The position numbers and the translations under genes are program-made. This document shows, piece after piece, positions 28,330 to 37,317 of a stretch of DNA of 64,000 bases. Positions within the stretch are counted from its first letter, which is position 1. Every line of letters starts with the position of its first letter. Origin of the DNA: CAWFGW01 sp963815495 (GTDB lineage: Bacteria; Bacteroidota; Bacteroidia; Cytophagales; JAAEPT01); assembly GCA_963815495.1 (NCBI GenBank), contig CAWFGW010000031.1, positions 62,001 through 126,000 on the forward strand, given 5' to 3'. The notes beneath the pieces were generated by a model, which did not search any database, had not been told where the DNA came from, and saw nothing but the letters and a program-made list of their open reading frames with translations.

Positions 28330-28434
28330 TATTGGCAAAGTAAATCTTCAAAATGATGTTTTTTATTTATTTTAAGTCAATTATATACGTTTCAAACTTT
28401 CTTTGAACGAAAACGTTACTTACTTTTAGATTAA

Positions 28435-29564
28435 ATGAAAAACTGCATGCGATTTATAGGAGAGAGGGATATTATTCATTTTCACATTACTACTTATTCA
28501 AACAATTTTTGCTCAACATACTAAGAAAGAGGTTTCAACTAATCACCACGACAAATCTATTGTTACTGACTCTGTATCTACTGACAATGATACATTAAAC
28601 CTTTCCCCAGATGCAATCTATATCGAAATTAAAAAAGGGCAAATGAGTCCTTACAAGAAAAAATATGCTTCAAGTCTGTATTGTATGGTTGATGCTTCTC
28701 CTGATGACTTAACCAACTTTTGGAAAGACAAATTCAAAAATGAATATGCTATTCGACTCAAAACTAAACGAGGTATTTTAGTGGCAGAAAACATCAACTT
28801 ACTTGAAATTTCAACCCGAATGGTAACCATGTATTCTACTATCGAACAGGTGGAAAATCAAGCCAAAATAAATGTAGTATTAGAGGTTAATAAAGGGATA
28901 TTTGTTGACTCCGCATTCTACCCAGAAGATTACATCAAATTAAAGTCGTTTTTACATAAAGCCATTAGACAATATTATGTAGACTATTACAACATTGTAT
29001 TAAGTAACCTTCAAGAACAACACGATGCCTTGTTGAAAGAAAAACAATTACTTATTAACGAACAAAACAGAATTAGTCAAAGTCTGATTAGAAACAACCA
29101 AGATGCTTCAAATGCTAGAAAAGACAAACTAGCCAATTCAACAATCGTGATGAAATCTGAATCAAAAATTCGGTTAAATGAAGAACGATCACGTATCAAT
29201 AGTGAAAAAATAGACCTATTACAAAATGAGTTTACTGAATTAACGGCAAACCAAGATACTTCAACAGTATACATCAATCAAAAACTTGATCGAATGAAAG
29301 ATATCGAGAAGGAAATTAAAAGAGCAACTTCAGATTTAGAAAAAGCTGATAAGTCAATTCTCAATGCTGAGAAATCAAAAAACAAAGCCGAACTAAAAAT
29401 AGCTGAAGCTGATGCCAAAATACGAACAAGAGGAACAAGAAATTGAAATGGAACAAATTAGTATGGAGCAAAAGAAAAGTGAACTTGAAACCTTAGACAA
29501 AAAGTTGGATATCAAAAACAAACAGATCAATCAAGTAAATCGAAAAATAATAAGGATCTTTTAA
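28435..29564 (+). pseudogene. secreted coiled-coil protein, frameshifted at both ends
   Basis: The middle 267 codons (28643-29446) are open, but the signal peptide and C-terminus are in other frames. An ATG at 28435 gives MKNCMRFIGER; skipping the G at 28468 continues ILFIFTLLLIQTIFAQ, a complete signal peptide. Skipping the A at 29420 continues the coiled coil as YEQEEQEIEMEQISMEQ to a stop at 29562-29564. The restored protein is about 375 residues: a globular part (KYASSLYCMVDASP to about residue 170) and a long charged coiled coil. No family is recognised. An envelope-spanning structural or adaptor role is conceivable but unproven. Confidence 0.55.
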
Positions 29565-29584
29565 ACCAAGATTAAAAGATCCTT
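29552..29584. terminator. bidirectional terminator between convergent genes
   Basis: A 13-bp perfect inverted repeat (AAGGATCTTTTAA at 29552-29564 against 29572-29584) with a 7-base loop sits between convergent genes. The plus-strand arm includes the stop codon of the restored coiled-coil gene. A T-rich tail is better on the minus-strand side (ATTATTTTT). Confidence 0.7.
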
Positions 29585-29597
29585 AAAACAAAATTTA

Positions 29598-30188
29598 TTA
29601 TTTGGAGCGAGAAGCATTTTTATTTCGCTCTGTTTGTAACTCTCTATTAATCTTCATTTCTCTTTCCAAAGCGCGTTTCTTATGCGCCTCATATTCTTCA
29701 TTCAATTTTTCATAATCACTTTGAGCAGCAACAGTTAACTTATTACTTCGAGCAAAGAGTAGAAACATAAAAGCAGCAATACCAATTAATAGAAAAACAA
29801 ACACATACATTACTGTTGCAAAGGTCACTTTTGAAGTTTCACCCCAAAAAGACATAATTGAATCTTCCCGTTTTAAACTCGCCTCTAAATTTTCTTGAGT
29901 AGTTTTTAAGTCTAAGGTCAACTTGTTGATTTGTGTAGCCTGATTATTAATGGTAATTTCATGAGCCTTAATAATTGACTTTTTGTCTGAAATTGTATCT
30001 GCTAAAGTTTCGAAATATTCTTTCAATTGTGGCTCTGTTAATAAATAATAGCCACCATAAAACTTTAAGTTCTCTTTTCTAATTTCATACTGCTTTTTAA
30101 TGCTTTCAGCTTCTTTCCAAGCATCATCATCTCTTGAAAAAGTTGTTACTGACAGTGTCAAAAACACGAATAGATAAATAAATTTCAT
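29598..30188 (-). CDS. membrane-anchored coiled-coil protein of unknown function
   Basis: A 196-residue protein with a signal peptide (MKFIYLFVFLTLSVTTFS) and a conserved-looking YYLLTEPQLKEYFETLADTISDK segment. A coiled coil (about 70-110), one transmembrane helix (about 122-146, VTFATVMYVFVFLLIGIAAFMFLLF) and a second charged coiled coil to the C-terminus follow. I recognise no family. The layout puts the N-terminal part in the periplasm and the C-terminal coiled coil in the cytoplasm. It is convergent with the secreted coiled-coil gene and divergent from mltG. Confidence 0.7.
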   Translation of the reverse strand: MKFIYLFVFLTLSVTTFSRDDDAWKEAESIKKQYEIRKENLKFYGGYYLLTEPQLKEYFETLADTISDKKSIIKAHEITINNQATQINKLTLDLKTTQENLEASLKREDSIMSFWGETSKVTFATVMYVFVFLLIGIAAFMFLLFARSNKLTVAAQSDYEKLNEEYEAHKKRALEREMKINRELQTERNKNASRSK

Positions 30189-30265
30189 TTTTCTTTTAGT
30201 TCAAATTTTGCGCAAGATAGTAAAACAAGCTTTTTTAACAGATATTATTTTTATTTTAAAGTAAA

Positions 30266-31318
30266 ATGAAGAGAAAAAAATTTCAACATTGGGTCAATAG
30301 CAACAGAAAACTTATCAGACAAGTAGGAGTATGCTTTAGTGTTTTTATGTTATTGTTTTGTTATGTATTCTATTTCCCTAACACGCACTTCAAAGCACTT
30401 ACCGCTGATTTTTATGTGAAAGAAGACCAATCTTATTATCAATTAAAAGCTAAACTAGTATCTGAAAACATTATAAAAAACTCATGGAGCTTTGAGTTAG
30501 CTGCACTTTTTTATCACCTAGAACAAGATTATCAATTGGGCTTATTTCAAATCCCCAAAAACAGCAGTAACCGAGAAATACTCTTATTACTTACTAAACA
30601 ACCTAGAAAAAATGTACTCGCTGAAATCCGTTCGTATAGAAAAAGAAAAAATGTTTTAGCACGATTTTGTAAAAAACTAGACATAAAATACTCCGCTCTT
30701 TCTGATGCCTTAACTGACAGTTTATTTATTAAAGAATTAGGACCAGAATTTAACTCCGAAAACGTCTATTCAATATTTATTCCTGACACGATTCCTGTAT
30801 TTAAAAATGCAAGAGCTAAAGAAGTGCTCTTCCAACTCGTGAGACATTACAAACAATTTTGGAATATTGATCGTGAAACGAAAGCTGCTCGTCTGGGACT
30901 TACTTGTGAAGAGGTATGTGTTTTAGCCTCTATTGTGGAAGCAGAAACCAACCACGATGATGAAATGCCTTGCATCGCGGGACTTTATTTAAACCGACTA
31001 CAAAACGGAAAACGATTACAAGCCGATCCAACCATCTCCTATATTTTAGGACATTCTGTAAGACGAATTAAAAGACGCCATACTCGAATTCGTTCCCCTT
31101 ACAATACTTACAGAAAACGAGGATTACCTCCAGGACCAGTCTTCACTCCATCTATTGCTGCCATTGAGGCTATTTTAAATGCTGAACAACATGACTACTA
31201 TTTTTTCTGTGCCAAACCCGACCGTAGTGGTTATCATACTTTTTCCAAAACCTATAAAGAACATTTAGAGATCTCGAAAAAATATCATTCACATTTAAAC
31301 AAAAGAGGCATTAATTAA
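30266..31318 (+). CDS. mltG: endolytic murein transglycosylase MltG
   Basis: A 350-residue YceG-family enzyme that cleaves nascent peptidoglycan strands. One N-terminal transmembrane helix (about 21-40) is followed by a LysM-like region and the YceG catalytic domain, with the catalytic Glu in VLASIVEAETN and the supporting motifs LYLNRLQNGKRLQADPT, SPYNTYRKRGLPPGPV and YYFFCAKPD. A Bacteroidota-typical MltG lies upstream of other cell-cycle genes; here adk and obgE follow on the same strand. Confidence 0.92.
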   Translation: MKRKKFQHWVNSNRKLIRQVGVCFSVFMLLFCYVFYFPNTHFKALTADFYVKEDQSYYQLKAKLVSENIIKNSWSFELAALFYHLEQDYQLGLFQIPKNSSNREILLLLTKQPRKNVLAEIRSYRKRKNVLARFCKKLDIKYSALSDALTDSLFIKELGPEFNSENVYSIFIPDTIPVFKNARAKEVLFQLVRHYKQFWNIDRETKAARLGLTCEEVCVLASIVEAETNHDDEMPCIAGLYLNRLQNGKRLQADPTISYILGHSVRRIKRRHTRIRSPYNTYRKRGLPPGPVFTPSIAAIEAILNAEQHDYYFFCAKPDRSGYHTFSKTYKEHLEISKKYHSHLNKRGIN

Positions 31319-31336
31319 AAGCATACATTTTTCATG

Positions 31337-31367
31337 TTGTCCAATGCAAGTAAAACAACTACCTTTA
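31337..31367 (+). promoter_or_regulatory. possible adk promoter
   Basis: TTG (31337-31339), a 20-base spacer and TACCTTTA (31360-31367) approximate the Bacteroidota -33/-7 consensus TTG-N17-23-TAnnTTTG with one mismatch. The predicted start lies about 24 bases before the adk ATG. Confidence 0.35.
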
Positions 31368-31397
31368 CACCTTATTTAATACTAAAGTAGATTCATC

Positions 31398-31976
31398 ATG
31401 TTAAACATTGTTTTATTTGGCCCTCCTGGTGCAGGAAAAGGAACTCAAAGCGAGAAATTAATAGAAAAATTCAATCTAGTACACCTTTCTACTGGAGATA
31501 TTTTTAGAGCTAATATTAAAGGAGAAACTGAATTAGGCAAACTAGCCAAAAGCTATATCGACAAAGGTCAATTAGTGACTGATGAAGTAACTATTAAAAT
31601 GCTAGAATCTGAGGTTAACAAACACAACAATGCTGAAGGTTTTATCTTTGACGGGTTCCCTAGAACTACTTCACAAGCCGAAGCACTTGATAAATTTTTA
31701 GTTTCAAAATCAACTTCAATCACTTGTATGTTAGCACTAGAGGTAAATGAAGAAGAACTAAAAACTAGACTAGCCGAGAGAGCAAAAGTGAGTGGCAGAG
31801 CGGATGACGCAAACCCTGAAGTGATTCAAAACAGAATTAATGTTTATAATGCAGAAACAGCTCCTGTAGCTGAGTATTATAAAAAACAAGGTAAATACAC
31901 AGGCATTGAAGGCGTTGGTTCAATAGAGGATATTTTCCAAAAACTAAGTGACGCAATAACCACGCTAGTGGCTTAA
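31398..31976 (+). CDS. adk: adenylate kinase
   Basis: A 192-residue short-form adenylate kinase that interconverts AMP, ADP and ATP. The P-loop GPPGAGKGTQ is at residues 8-17, the AMP-binding THLSTGD-type motif reads VHLSTGDIFRA, and the hallmark DGFPRTTSQAE is present. The short LID (about 123-145, ERAKVSGRADD) lacks the four-Cys zinc site. It lies between mltG and obgE and has its own terminator. Confidence 0.97.
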   Translation: MLNIVLFGPPGAGKGTQSEKLIEKFNLVHLSTGDIFRANIKGETELGKLAKSYIDKGQLVTDEVTIKMLESEVNKHNNAEGFIFDGFPRTTSQAEALDKFLVSKSTSITCMLALEVNEEELKTRLAERAKVSGRADDANPEVIQNRINVYNAETAPVAEYYKKQGKYTGIEGVGSIEDIFQKLSDAITTLVA

Positions 31977-31994
31977 ACCAACTTAATTATATCG

Positions 31995-32027
31995 AGCAGA
32001 AAAAGGAACATTCCTTCTTCTGCTTTT
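31995..32027 (+). terminator. intrinsic terminator after adk
   Basis: Arms 31995-32008 and 32011-32024 pair at 13 of 14 positions around a tight loop, followed directly by TTTTT. It is 18 bases after the adk stop. Confidence 0.7.
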
Positions 32028-32057
32028 TTATTTCATTCTTATTCAAGTACCCTATTC

Positions 32058-33050
32058 ATGGCTCAATCTAACTTTATCGATTACGTAAAAATTTATTGCC
32101 AATCTGGAAGTGGAGGAGGCGGTTCAGCGCATTTTAGACGTGAAAAAGCTGAACCAATGGGTGGGCCTGATGGTGGTAATGGTGGACGAGGTGGTCATGT
32201 TATTTTAAGAGGGAACAGCCAATTATGGACACTTTTACACTTAAAATTCAATAAACATCACCGTGCTGAACATGGTTTAAGTGGCGGTGCTGGAAACAAG
32301 ACTGGTAAAGATGGTGGTGACATTATATTAGAAGTTCCTTTAGGTACTATTGCGAAATATGATGAAACCGGAGAGACGCTACTCGAAATCACTGAAGACG
32401 GTGAAGAGGTGATTTTGATGCCTGGTGGAATGGGAGGACAAGGAAATACGAATTTCAAATCATCGACCAACCAAGCACCACGCTATGCACAACCGGGTGA
32501 AGTTGGCTTAGATGGCTGGATTGTTTTAGAACTAAAAGTATTAGCGGATGTAGGATTAGTAGGGTTTCCCAATGCTGGTAAATCAACACTTCTTTCTGTA
32601 ATTAGTGCTGCAAAACCTGAAATTGCGAATTATGCGTTTACCACATTAGTGCCTAACCTAGGTGTTGTCTCCTATCGTGACCACAAGTCATTTGTGATGG
32701 CAGATATCCCTGGAATTATTGAAGGAGCAGCAGAAGGAAAAGGACTTGGTACTCGTTTTCTTAGACACATTGAACGTAACTCTATTCTTCTATTTATGAT
32801 TCCTGCTGATGCAGATAACATAAAAAAAGAATACGACATTTTACTGAACGAGCTACGTAAACACAATCCTGAACTGCTTCAAAAAGAACGCCTTCTAGCG
32901 ATTACAAAAAGTGATATGTTGGATGATGAATTGATGGAAGAAATGAAAGCTGAAATTCCTATCGACTTGCCTTCAGTCTTTATATCATCTATTACACAAA
33001 AAGGTTTAGTGGAGCTAAAAGATCTAATTTGGCAAAAAATAAATCAGTAA
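32058..33050 (+). CDS. obgE: Obg-family GTPase
   Basis: A 330-residue ribosome-assembly and stress-response GTPase. The glycine-rich Obg domain (about 1-158) has GGGGSAHFRREK, GGPDGGNGGRGGHV and GGMGGQGN. The G domain follows with GFPNAGKST (G1), TTLVPNLGVV (G2), DIPGIIEGA (G3) and TKSDM (G4). The C-terminal OCT extension is absent, as in other short Obg proteins of this phylum. It stops seven bases before the convergent gene's stop. Confidence 0.96.
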   Translation: MAQSNFIDYVKIYCQSGSGGGGSAHFRREKAEPMGGPDGGNGGRGGHVILRGNSQLWTLLHLKFNKHHRAEHGLSGGAGNKTGKDGGDIILEVPLGTIAKYDETGETLLEITEDGEEVILMPGGMGGQGNTNFKSSTNQAPRYAQPGEVGLDGWIVLELKVLADVGLVGFPNAGKSTLLSVISAAKPEIANYAFTTLVPNLGVVSYRDHKSFVMADIPGIIEGAAEGKGLGTRFLRHIERNSILLFMIPADADNIKKEYDILLNELRKHNPELLQKERLLAITKSDMLDDELMEEMKAEIPIDLPSVFISSITQKGLVELKDLIWQKINQ

Positions 33051-33056
33051 CACAAA

Positions 33057-36000
33057 TTAAAAATCATAGCCAAAGGTGAAGTAAAACTCTTTCCCTTGAT
33101 TTACATAATCCTCTATTCCCCAAGCAACATCAAACTTGATATAATATCCCAATAGCATTGACCGCATACCAAAGCCATACCCCATTAAGAATGGACTCTC
33201 GTAGTTGGTGACTGTTGCTTTAAAAGGACTTTGAGGTCTTTCAATTACTTGCGTATTGATATCGTTATCAGTGGTGAACACATTGCCTTGACTCCATGCG
33301 GTTCCAAAATCATAAAACCCGACCACTTGTAAGTTTCTAAAAAAGCTAGAACCCATGGGAGCCTTATGAAACATTTTAATGATAGGTACCCGAAGTTCAT
33401 TATTCACTAAGAAATAGCGGTAACCATAGCGTGCATTATACCTAAAGCCCCTCAAATTAGTAGCATAATCAGCAAATAGTATCTCACTATTGTTTACTCC
33501 AGGGTTAAATGCTAAAGGGTTTGGTCCACTCCCTCTAGGGTCACTGGAGTTTTTCAAAAACAACCAACTATCCATGCCTCCTATCAAAAAATTCTTTCGT
33601 GAAGGGCCAAAAAATTGCCCCAGTGATGCGCGTGATGCAAAGATCATTTCTCGATAGAGTTTAAAATATTTTCTTACATCAATGTTTAATTTAGCAAAGT
33701 CTCTAGACGAATTACCAGGAAACACTCCAAAAAACCGAGTGCTTGAATCACCTTCGAAACGGTTCCCAAAGTAGTTGTTAGTGCTAAACTGAATTTTTAT
33801 ACGCGCCCCCTCCAACATATTAAGTCCATTTTCTTTTGTATTATCAAATACATATTCCACACGATAACCTGCATAATGATTTACAGAATCAGGTAATGGA
33901 GCAGTGAAGCTATAATTTGTATATCTTAAATTTAAATACGTTGGATTAAACGACACACGGGACACTTCATTAAACGGATGTGAAACACCAACTTCAAACC
34001 TGTTTAATACATAATTATGAGCAAAGAACTCATTGTTGATTAAATAATTTTTACGGGAATATAGTGCACGAAAATCTTGTCGGTATTTTAATAATTCATA
34101 TTCCCCACTAACACTACTACTTCGTAAATCTGTTAAAGCAAAAATATCAAAATTAATCCTGTGGTTATTCATCATATCAGACAGACTTGTATGAATTAAT
34201 GCGCCAGCACCTCTTAGTTGATCTATTTCAAGTGTCGTCACCAAGTAATCCACTCCCATCTTTAACTTCATAGGAAACGGGCCATAAATTTTATTGTTAG
34301 GGTATGTATTTGTTTCCTTTTCTTTTTTCTCCTCAGCAGGGTCTTTTTTAACTACCGTGTCGGATCCAAATGTGAGTAAAGAAATATCAATGTCTTTTAA
34401 TAACATATCAAAGGTTTTTACTTCTTTTGGTTTCTCTGGTTTGTAAAAATCACTAGCTGATAAAGTTTGATAAGTGGTATCTAAATTCAAAAGGGAGTCA
34501 ATGTATAAAAACTCCCTACCTTTGTTTCGAATAACATAAGCAACATGCTCTCCACCTTTTGACATACTAATAGCACTTATATTTCCTTTAAAGTTGGTTT
34601 TTTGCTCGTAAGTGGAATCTAACCTGTTATATCTATACAACTGTTTGTTATGATTTACATTCATTAAAAAATAAGCTTCCCCACTTGCCGTTAACACTGG
34701 ATTATATGTTGCAATTGGAAGATTAGTCACTCGGTTTAAGACGGGATGTTTCTTGTCACTATCGTAAACAAAAACATTAAAATTATCCGTAATCAAGGTG
34801 TAATCACCATTGTCTTGTCGTAAAGTATCATTTAAACGATTAGAAGAAAATACGATGTTACCTGTGCCATTTTGATATTTCGCGTCTATATCATCATACA
34901 AGTCTTTCGTAATTCGTCTAGCTCTATCTTCTTTATAATCATAAATAAACAAATCACTTTGCCCGTTTTTATAAGCGGTAATAGCCATTTCATTGTTATT
35001 TCTGTTATAATCAAATGAGGTAATTTGATCAAACGTGCTGAAATATTTCGACTCTTTTTTTCCTGTTTTGATATTCTTTGTAAAAAGATAAGGTGTCCCT
35101 TTTCTGTATGTTAATACCGACAACTCTTCTTTTGAGCGCCAACCAACAAGGGGCACACTATAATCCACTTGTTGATCAACTAACTTATTACCCTTTCTAT
35201 AAAATAATTTCTTTTTACCTGTTTTAGTATTGATAATGGACACCCGCTCCCGCCCCATAAAATTCTCACTATAGGCCATCAATGATGAGTCAGGGTTATA
35301 CGACATTGAATTGTATTGATATTTACGTTTATTAAACCTTCGAACCCGGTTTTTCTTATCTGCAAAAACAGCTAAAGAATCTACAGCCATTTCTTGTAAA
35401 TAATAATTTTCCCAATACTCAATAAAATCTTTATAAGCAAGACCTACTGCACTCTCTATACTCATTTGTTCGCTATGTGTAATTCGAGAAAGGTTTAAAA
35501 CACTTGAAATAGTACTTACGCCATAGGTTACTGCGATATAGTTCCAAATGCTTTGACCGATAATTTTTGCATCATTACCGATTAGTCCACGTGGGTCAAA
35601 GTTGTTTCGGATCACTAAATCACGGACCACATCATCCATTTCTGTATCCCATCCATGCCCAATGTAAGCAGCTGCCCCACCCACAAACCACTCAGGCATA
35701 TGGAGCAAATAAGAACTTTGTACAACATCTTTCAAACTCCCGCCAAACAACATAGAGTTAATTAACATATCAGCAACTGTTTCGCTGATGTCACGTTTGA
35801 ACTCGACATAATTACCCGTAAAGGCTAACTCTTTCTTCGATTTTATTAGTCGTGTTTCTCCACCGATAAATGCCCTTTCTTGAATTCCGATATTCGACTG
35901 TCTTAAATCACCTGGTGAATTGTAAACCATCAAATTAATTTTCCTGAAAGGATAATACCCTACGATTTTTGAAATACGTGAATAATCTTCTTCTGCAATT

Positions 36001-36188
36001 CTGGCTACGTTGAAAGCCAAGTTTGCCCCTTCCTGATAATAATAAACATGAAAATGTTCTGTACTTATATATTTCCAATCAAACGACTTGTGTTGCACTC
36101 GGTTTTTGCCAAAGTTCACTTGTGAAGATTGTGCACTTGCACCACAAGCAACTAAAAGTATCCATATGACTGAAAATAACCGCTTCAC
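33057..36188 (-). CDS. peptidase-MA-like / TolB-like propeller / outer-membrane barrel protein
   Basis: A 1043-residue secreted protein with a signal peptide (about 1-19). The N-terminal part (about 20-270) resembles peptidase-MA-like proteins (EHFHVYYYQEGANLAFNVARIAEE, MPEWFVGGAAAYIGHGWD), but the HExxH position reads SETVADM, so zinc catalysis is unlikely. A WD40/PD40-like propeller (about 290-610) follows, then a BamA/TamA-like C-terminal barrel (about 660-1043) ending FYFTFGYDF with a terminal Phe. It is probably an outer-membrane-anchored protein of unknown role. Its start overlaps the upstream oxidoreductase stop by ATGA. Confidence 0.7.
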   Translation of the reverse strand: MKRLFSVIWILLVACGASAQSSQVNFGKNRVQHKSFDWKYISTEHFHVYYYQEGANLAFNVARIAEEDYSRISKIVGYYPFRKINLMVYNSPGDLRQSNIGIQERAFIGGETRLIKSKKELAFTGNYVEFKRDISETVADMLINSMLFGGSLKDVVQSSYLLHMPEWFVGGAAAYIGHGWDTEMDDVVRDLVIRNNFDPRGLIGNDAKIIGQSIWNYIAVTYGVSTISSVLNLSRITHSEQMSIESAVGLAYKDFIEYWENYYLQEMAVDSLAVFADKKNRVRRFNKRKYQYNSMSYNPDSSLMAYSENFMGRERVSIINTKTGKKKLFYRKGNKLVDQQVDYSVPLVGWRSKEELSVLTYRKGTPYLFTKNIKTGKKESKYFSTFDQITSFDYNRNNNEMAITAYKNGQSDLFIYDYKEDRARRITKDLYDDIDAKYQNGTGNIVFSSNRLNDTLRQDNGDYTLITDNFNVFVYDSDKKHPVLNRVTNLPIATYNPVLTASGEAYFLMNVNHNKQLYRYNRLDSTYEQKTNFKGNISAISMSKGGEHVAYVIRNKGREFLYIDSLLNLDTTYQTLSASDFYKPEKPKEVKTFDMLLKDIDISLLTFGSDTVVKKDPAEEKKEKETNTYPNNKIYGPFPMKLKMGVDYLVTTLEIDQLRGAGALIHTSLSDMMNNHRINFDIFALTDLRSSSVSGEYELLKYRQDFRALYSRKNYLINNEFFAHNYVLNRFEVGVSHPFNEVSRVSFNPTYLNLRYTNYSFTAPLPDSVNHYAGYRVEYVFDNTKENGLNMLEGARIKIQFSTNNYFGNRFEGDSSTRFFGVFPGNSSRDFAKLNIDVRKYFKLYREMIFASRASLGQFFGPSRKNFLIGGMDSWLFLKNSSDPRGSGPNPLAFNPGVNNSEILFADYATNLRGFRYNARYGYRYFLVNNELRVPIIKMFHKAPMGSSFFRNLQVVGFYDFGTAWSQGNVFTTDNDINTQVIERPQSPFKATVTNYESPFLMGYGFGMRSMLLGYYIKFDVAWGIEDYVNQGKEFYFTFGYDF

Positions 36189-37252
36189 TTTTTAACTTCT
36201 GAGTACAACGTGTAATATCGTTTTATATTGACTTCTTTGTTTAATTCTGATCTTTTTTCTAAAAAGTCTACAAAATGAGCTGCAAAATAAGGCGATAAAG
36301 TAACTCCTTTTGTACCCATTCCATTAAATATCATGATGTTTTCAAAATCAGGGTGTTGACCAATAAAGGGCCGTCTGTCTCTCACAGTAGGTCTTATCGC
36401 TGATCGTTGTCCAATTATTTGATAAGGAGCGTTGAGTACTTCACCCATCTTTTTTGCAATCATTTCTCTTCCCTTTTCGGTCACTTTATTTTCAAAAGTA
36501 CGTTCATACGAAGCCCCTAAAATAAACTCTTTATTACCAATTGGCAATATATAACCTCCTTTGCTAATGATCTTATCTTCGGGAATGCTGTCAGAAGTTA
36601 TTCGCAACTGCTCACCTTTAGTCACAGCAAAAGGTAACCATGAAAAATACGGATTGTTTAACGCAAAAGGACCATCGCAAAAAATTACTTTTTTAGCTTT
36701 AACATCCTTATATAATACCCCTGTCTCATGGTGTTCGAGACGGTCATAATCAAATTCCTCCGATCGTAAACGGTCACATTTCAAAAAATGATGACGAGAA
36801 ACTTTTAAAAACTCTTTAGTCCATAAATTCCCTCCTTGTAAAATATCTACACCACCTCGTTGTTTTTTAATCACCGTATCATAAGCAGCTGTATCGATTT
36901 TAAAATCCAAGTACCCGTTAAAATTTTTATCGGCTGATTTTGAAATGAAATCATTTTCCTCTTCGATGGTTTGAAATGGCTTATAGATTCTTTTTTCAAA
37001 TAAAAATTGAGCTTCAAGTGCTGCTTCTAATTTTTTATAAAACGACAATGCAAACGGGAAAATTTCATCCGCTTTCCATGTTTTAACAATCCGCTTACCT
37101 GTAATTGCACTCATCAACCCAGCAGCTACTTTTGATGAAGTTTCGGGATAATCTCCATCAACTATCATAAAAGACACGTTGTTGCTTTCAAGCGTATGAG
37201 CCAAAACAGTTCCTGCCAGTCCTTGACCTACTAATAGATAATCATATTCCAT
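36185..37252 (-). CDS. FAD-dependent oxidoreductase (DAO family)
   Basis: A 355-residue protein with an N-terminal FAD-binding GQGLAGTVLA (GxGxxG, residues 8-17). The downstream DAO landmarks are AAGLMSAITGKR and the C-terminal GQRSAIRPTVRDRRPFIGQHP and NGMGTKGVTLSPYFA, which close the flavin site. The fold resembles the oxidase half of MnmC and glycine oxidases; the amine substrate is unknown. It is co-transcribed with the barrel protein gene (ATGA overlap) and divergent from the MBL hydrolase gene. Confidence 0.82.
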   Translation of the reverse strand: MEYDYLLVGQGLAGTVLAHTLESNNVSFMIVDGDYPETSSKVAAGLMSAITGKRIVKTWKADEIFPFALSFYKKLEAALEAQFLFEKRIYKPFQTIEEENDFISKSADKNFNGYLDFKIDTAAYDTVIKKQRGGVDILQGGNLWTKEFLKVSRHHFLKCDRLRSEEFDYDRLEHHETGVLYKDVKAKKVIFCDGPFALNNPYFSWLPFAVTKGEQLRITSDSIPEDKIISKGGYILPIGNKEFILGASYERTFENKVTEKGREMIAKKMGEVLNAPYQIIGQRSAIRPTVRDRRPFIGQHPDFENIMIFNGMGTKGVTLSPYFAAHFVDFLEKRSELNKEVNIKRYYTLYSEVKK

Positions 37253-37279
37253 AAAAGCGGTAATTTACAATTAACTTAA

Positions 37280-37308
37280 TTGATTTTTCGTCTATAATCC
37301 TATTTTTG
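37280..37308 (+). promoter_or_regulatory. candidate promoter for MBL hydrolase gene
   Basis: TTG (37280-37282), an 18-base spacer and TATTTTTG (37301-37308) match the Bacteroidota TTG/TAnnTTTG promoter. The ATG is only nine bases after the -7 element, so the transcript would be leaderless or nearly so. Confidence 0.5.
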
Positions 37309-37317
37309 TAGTCGCAT

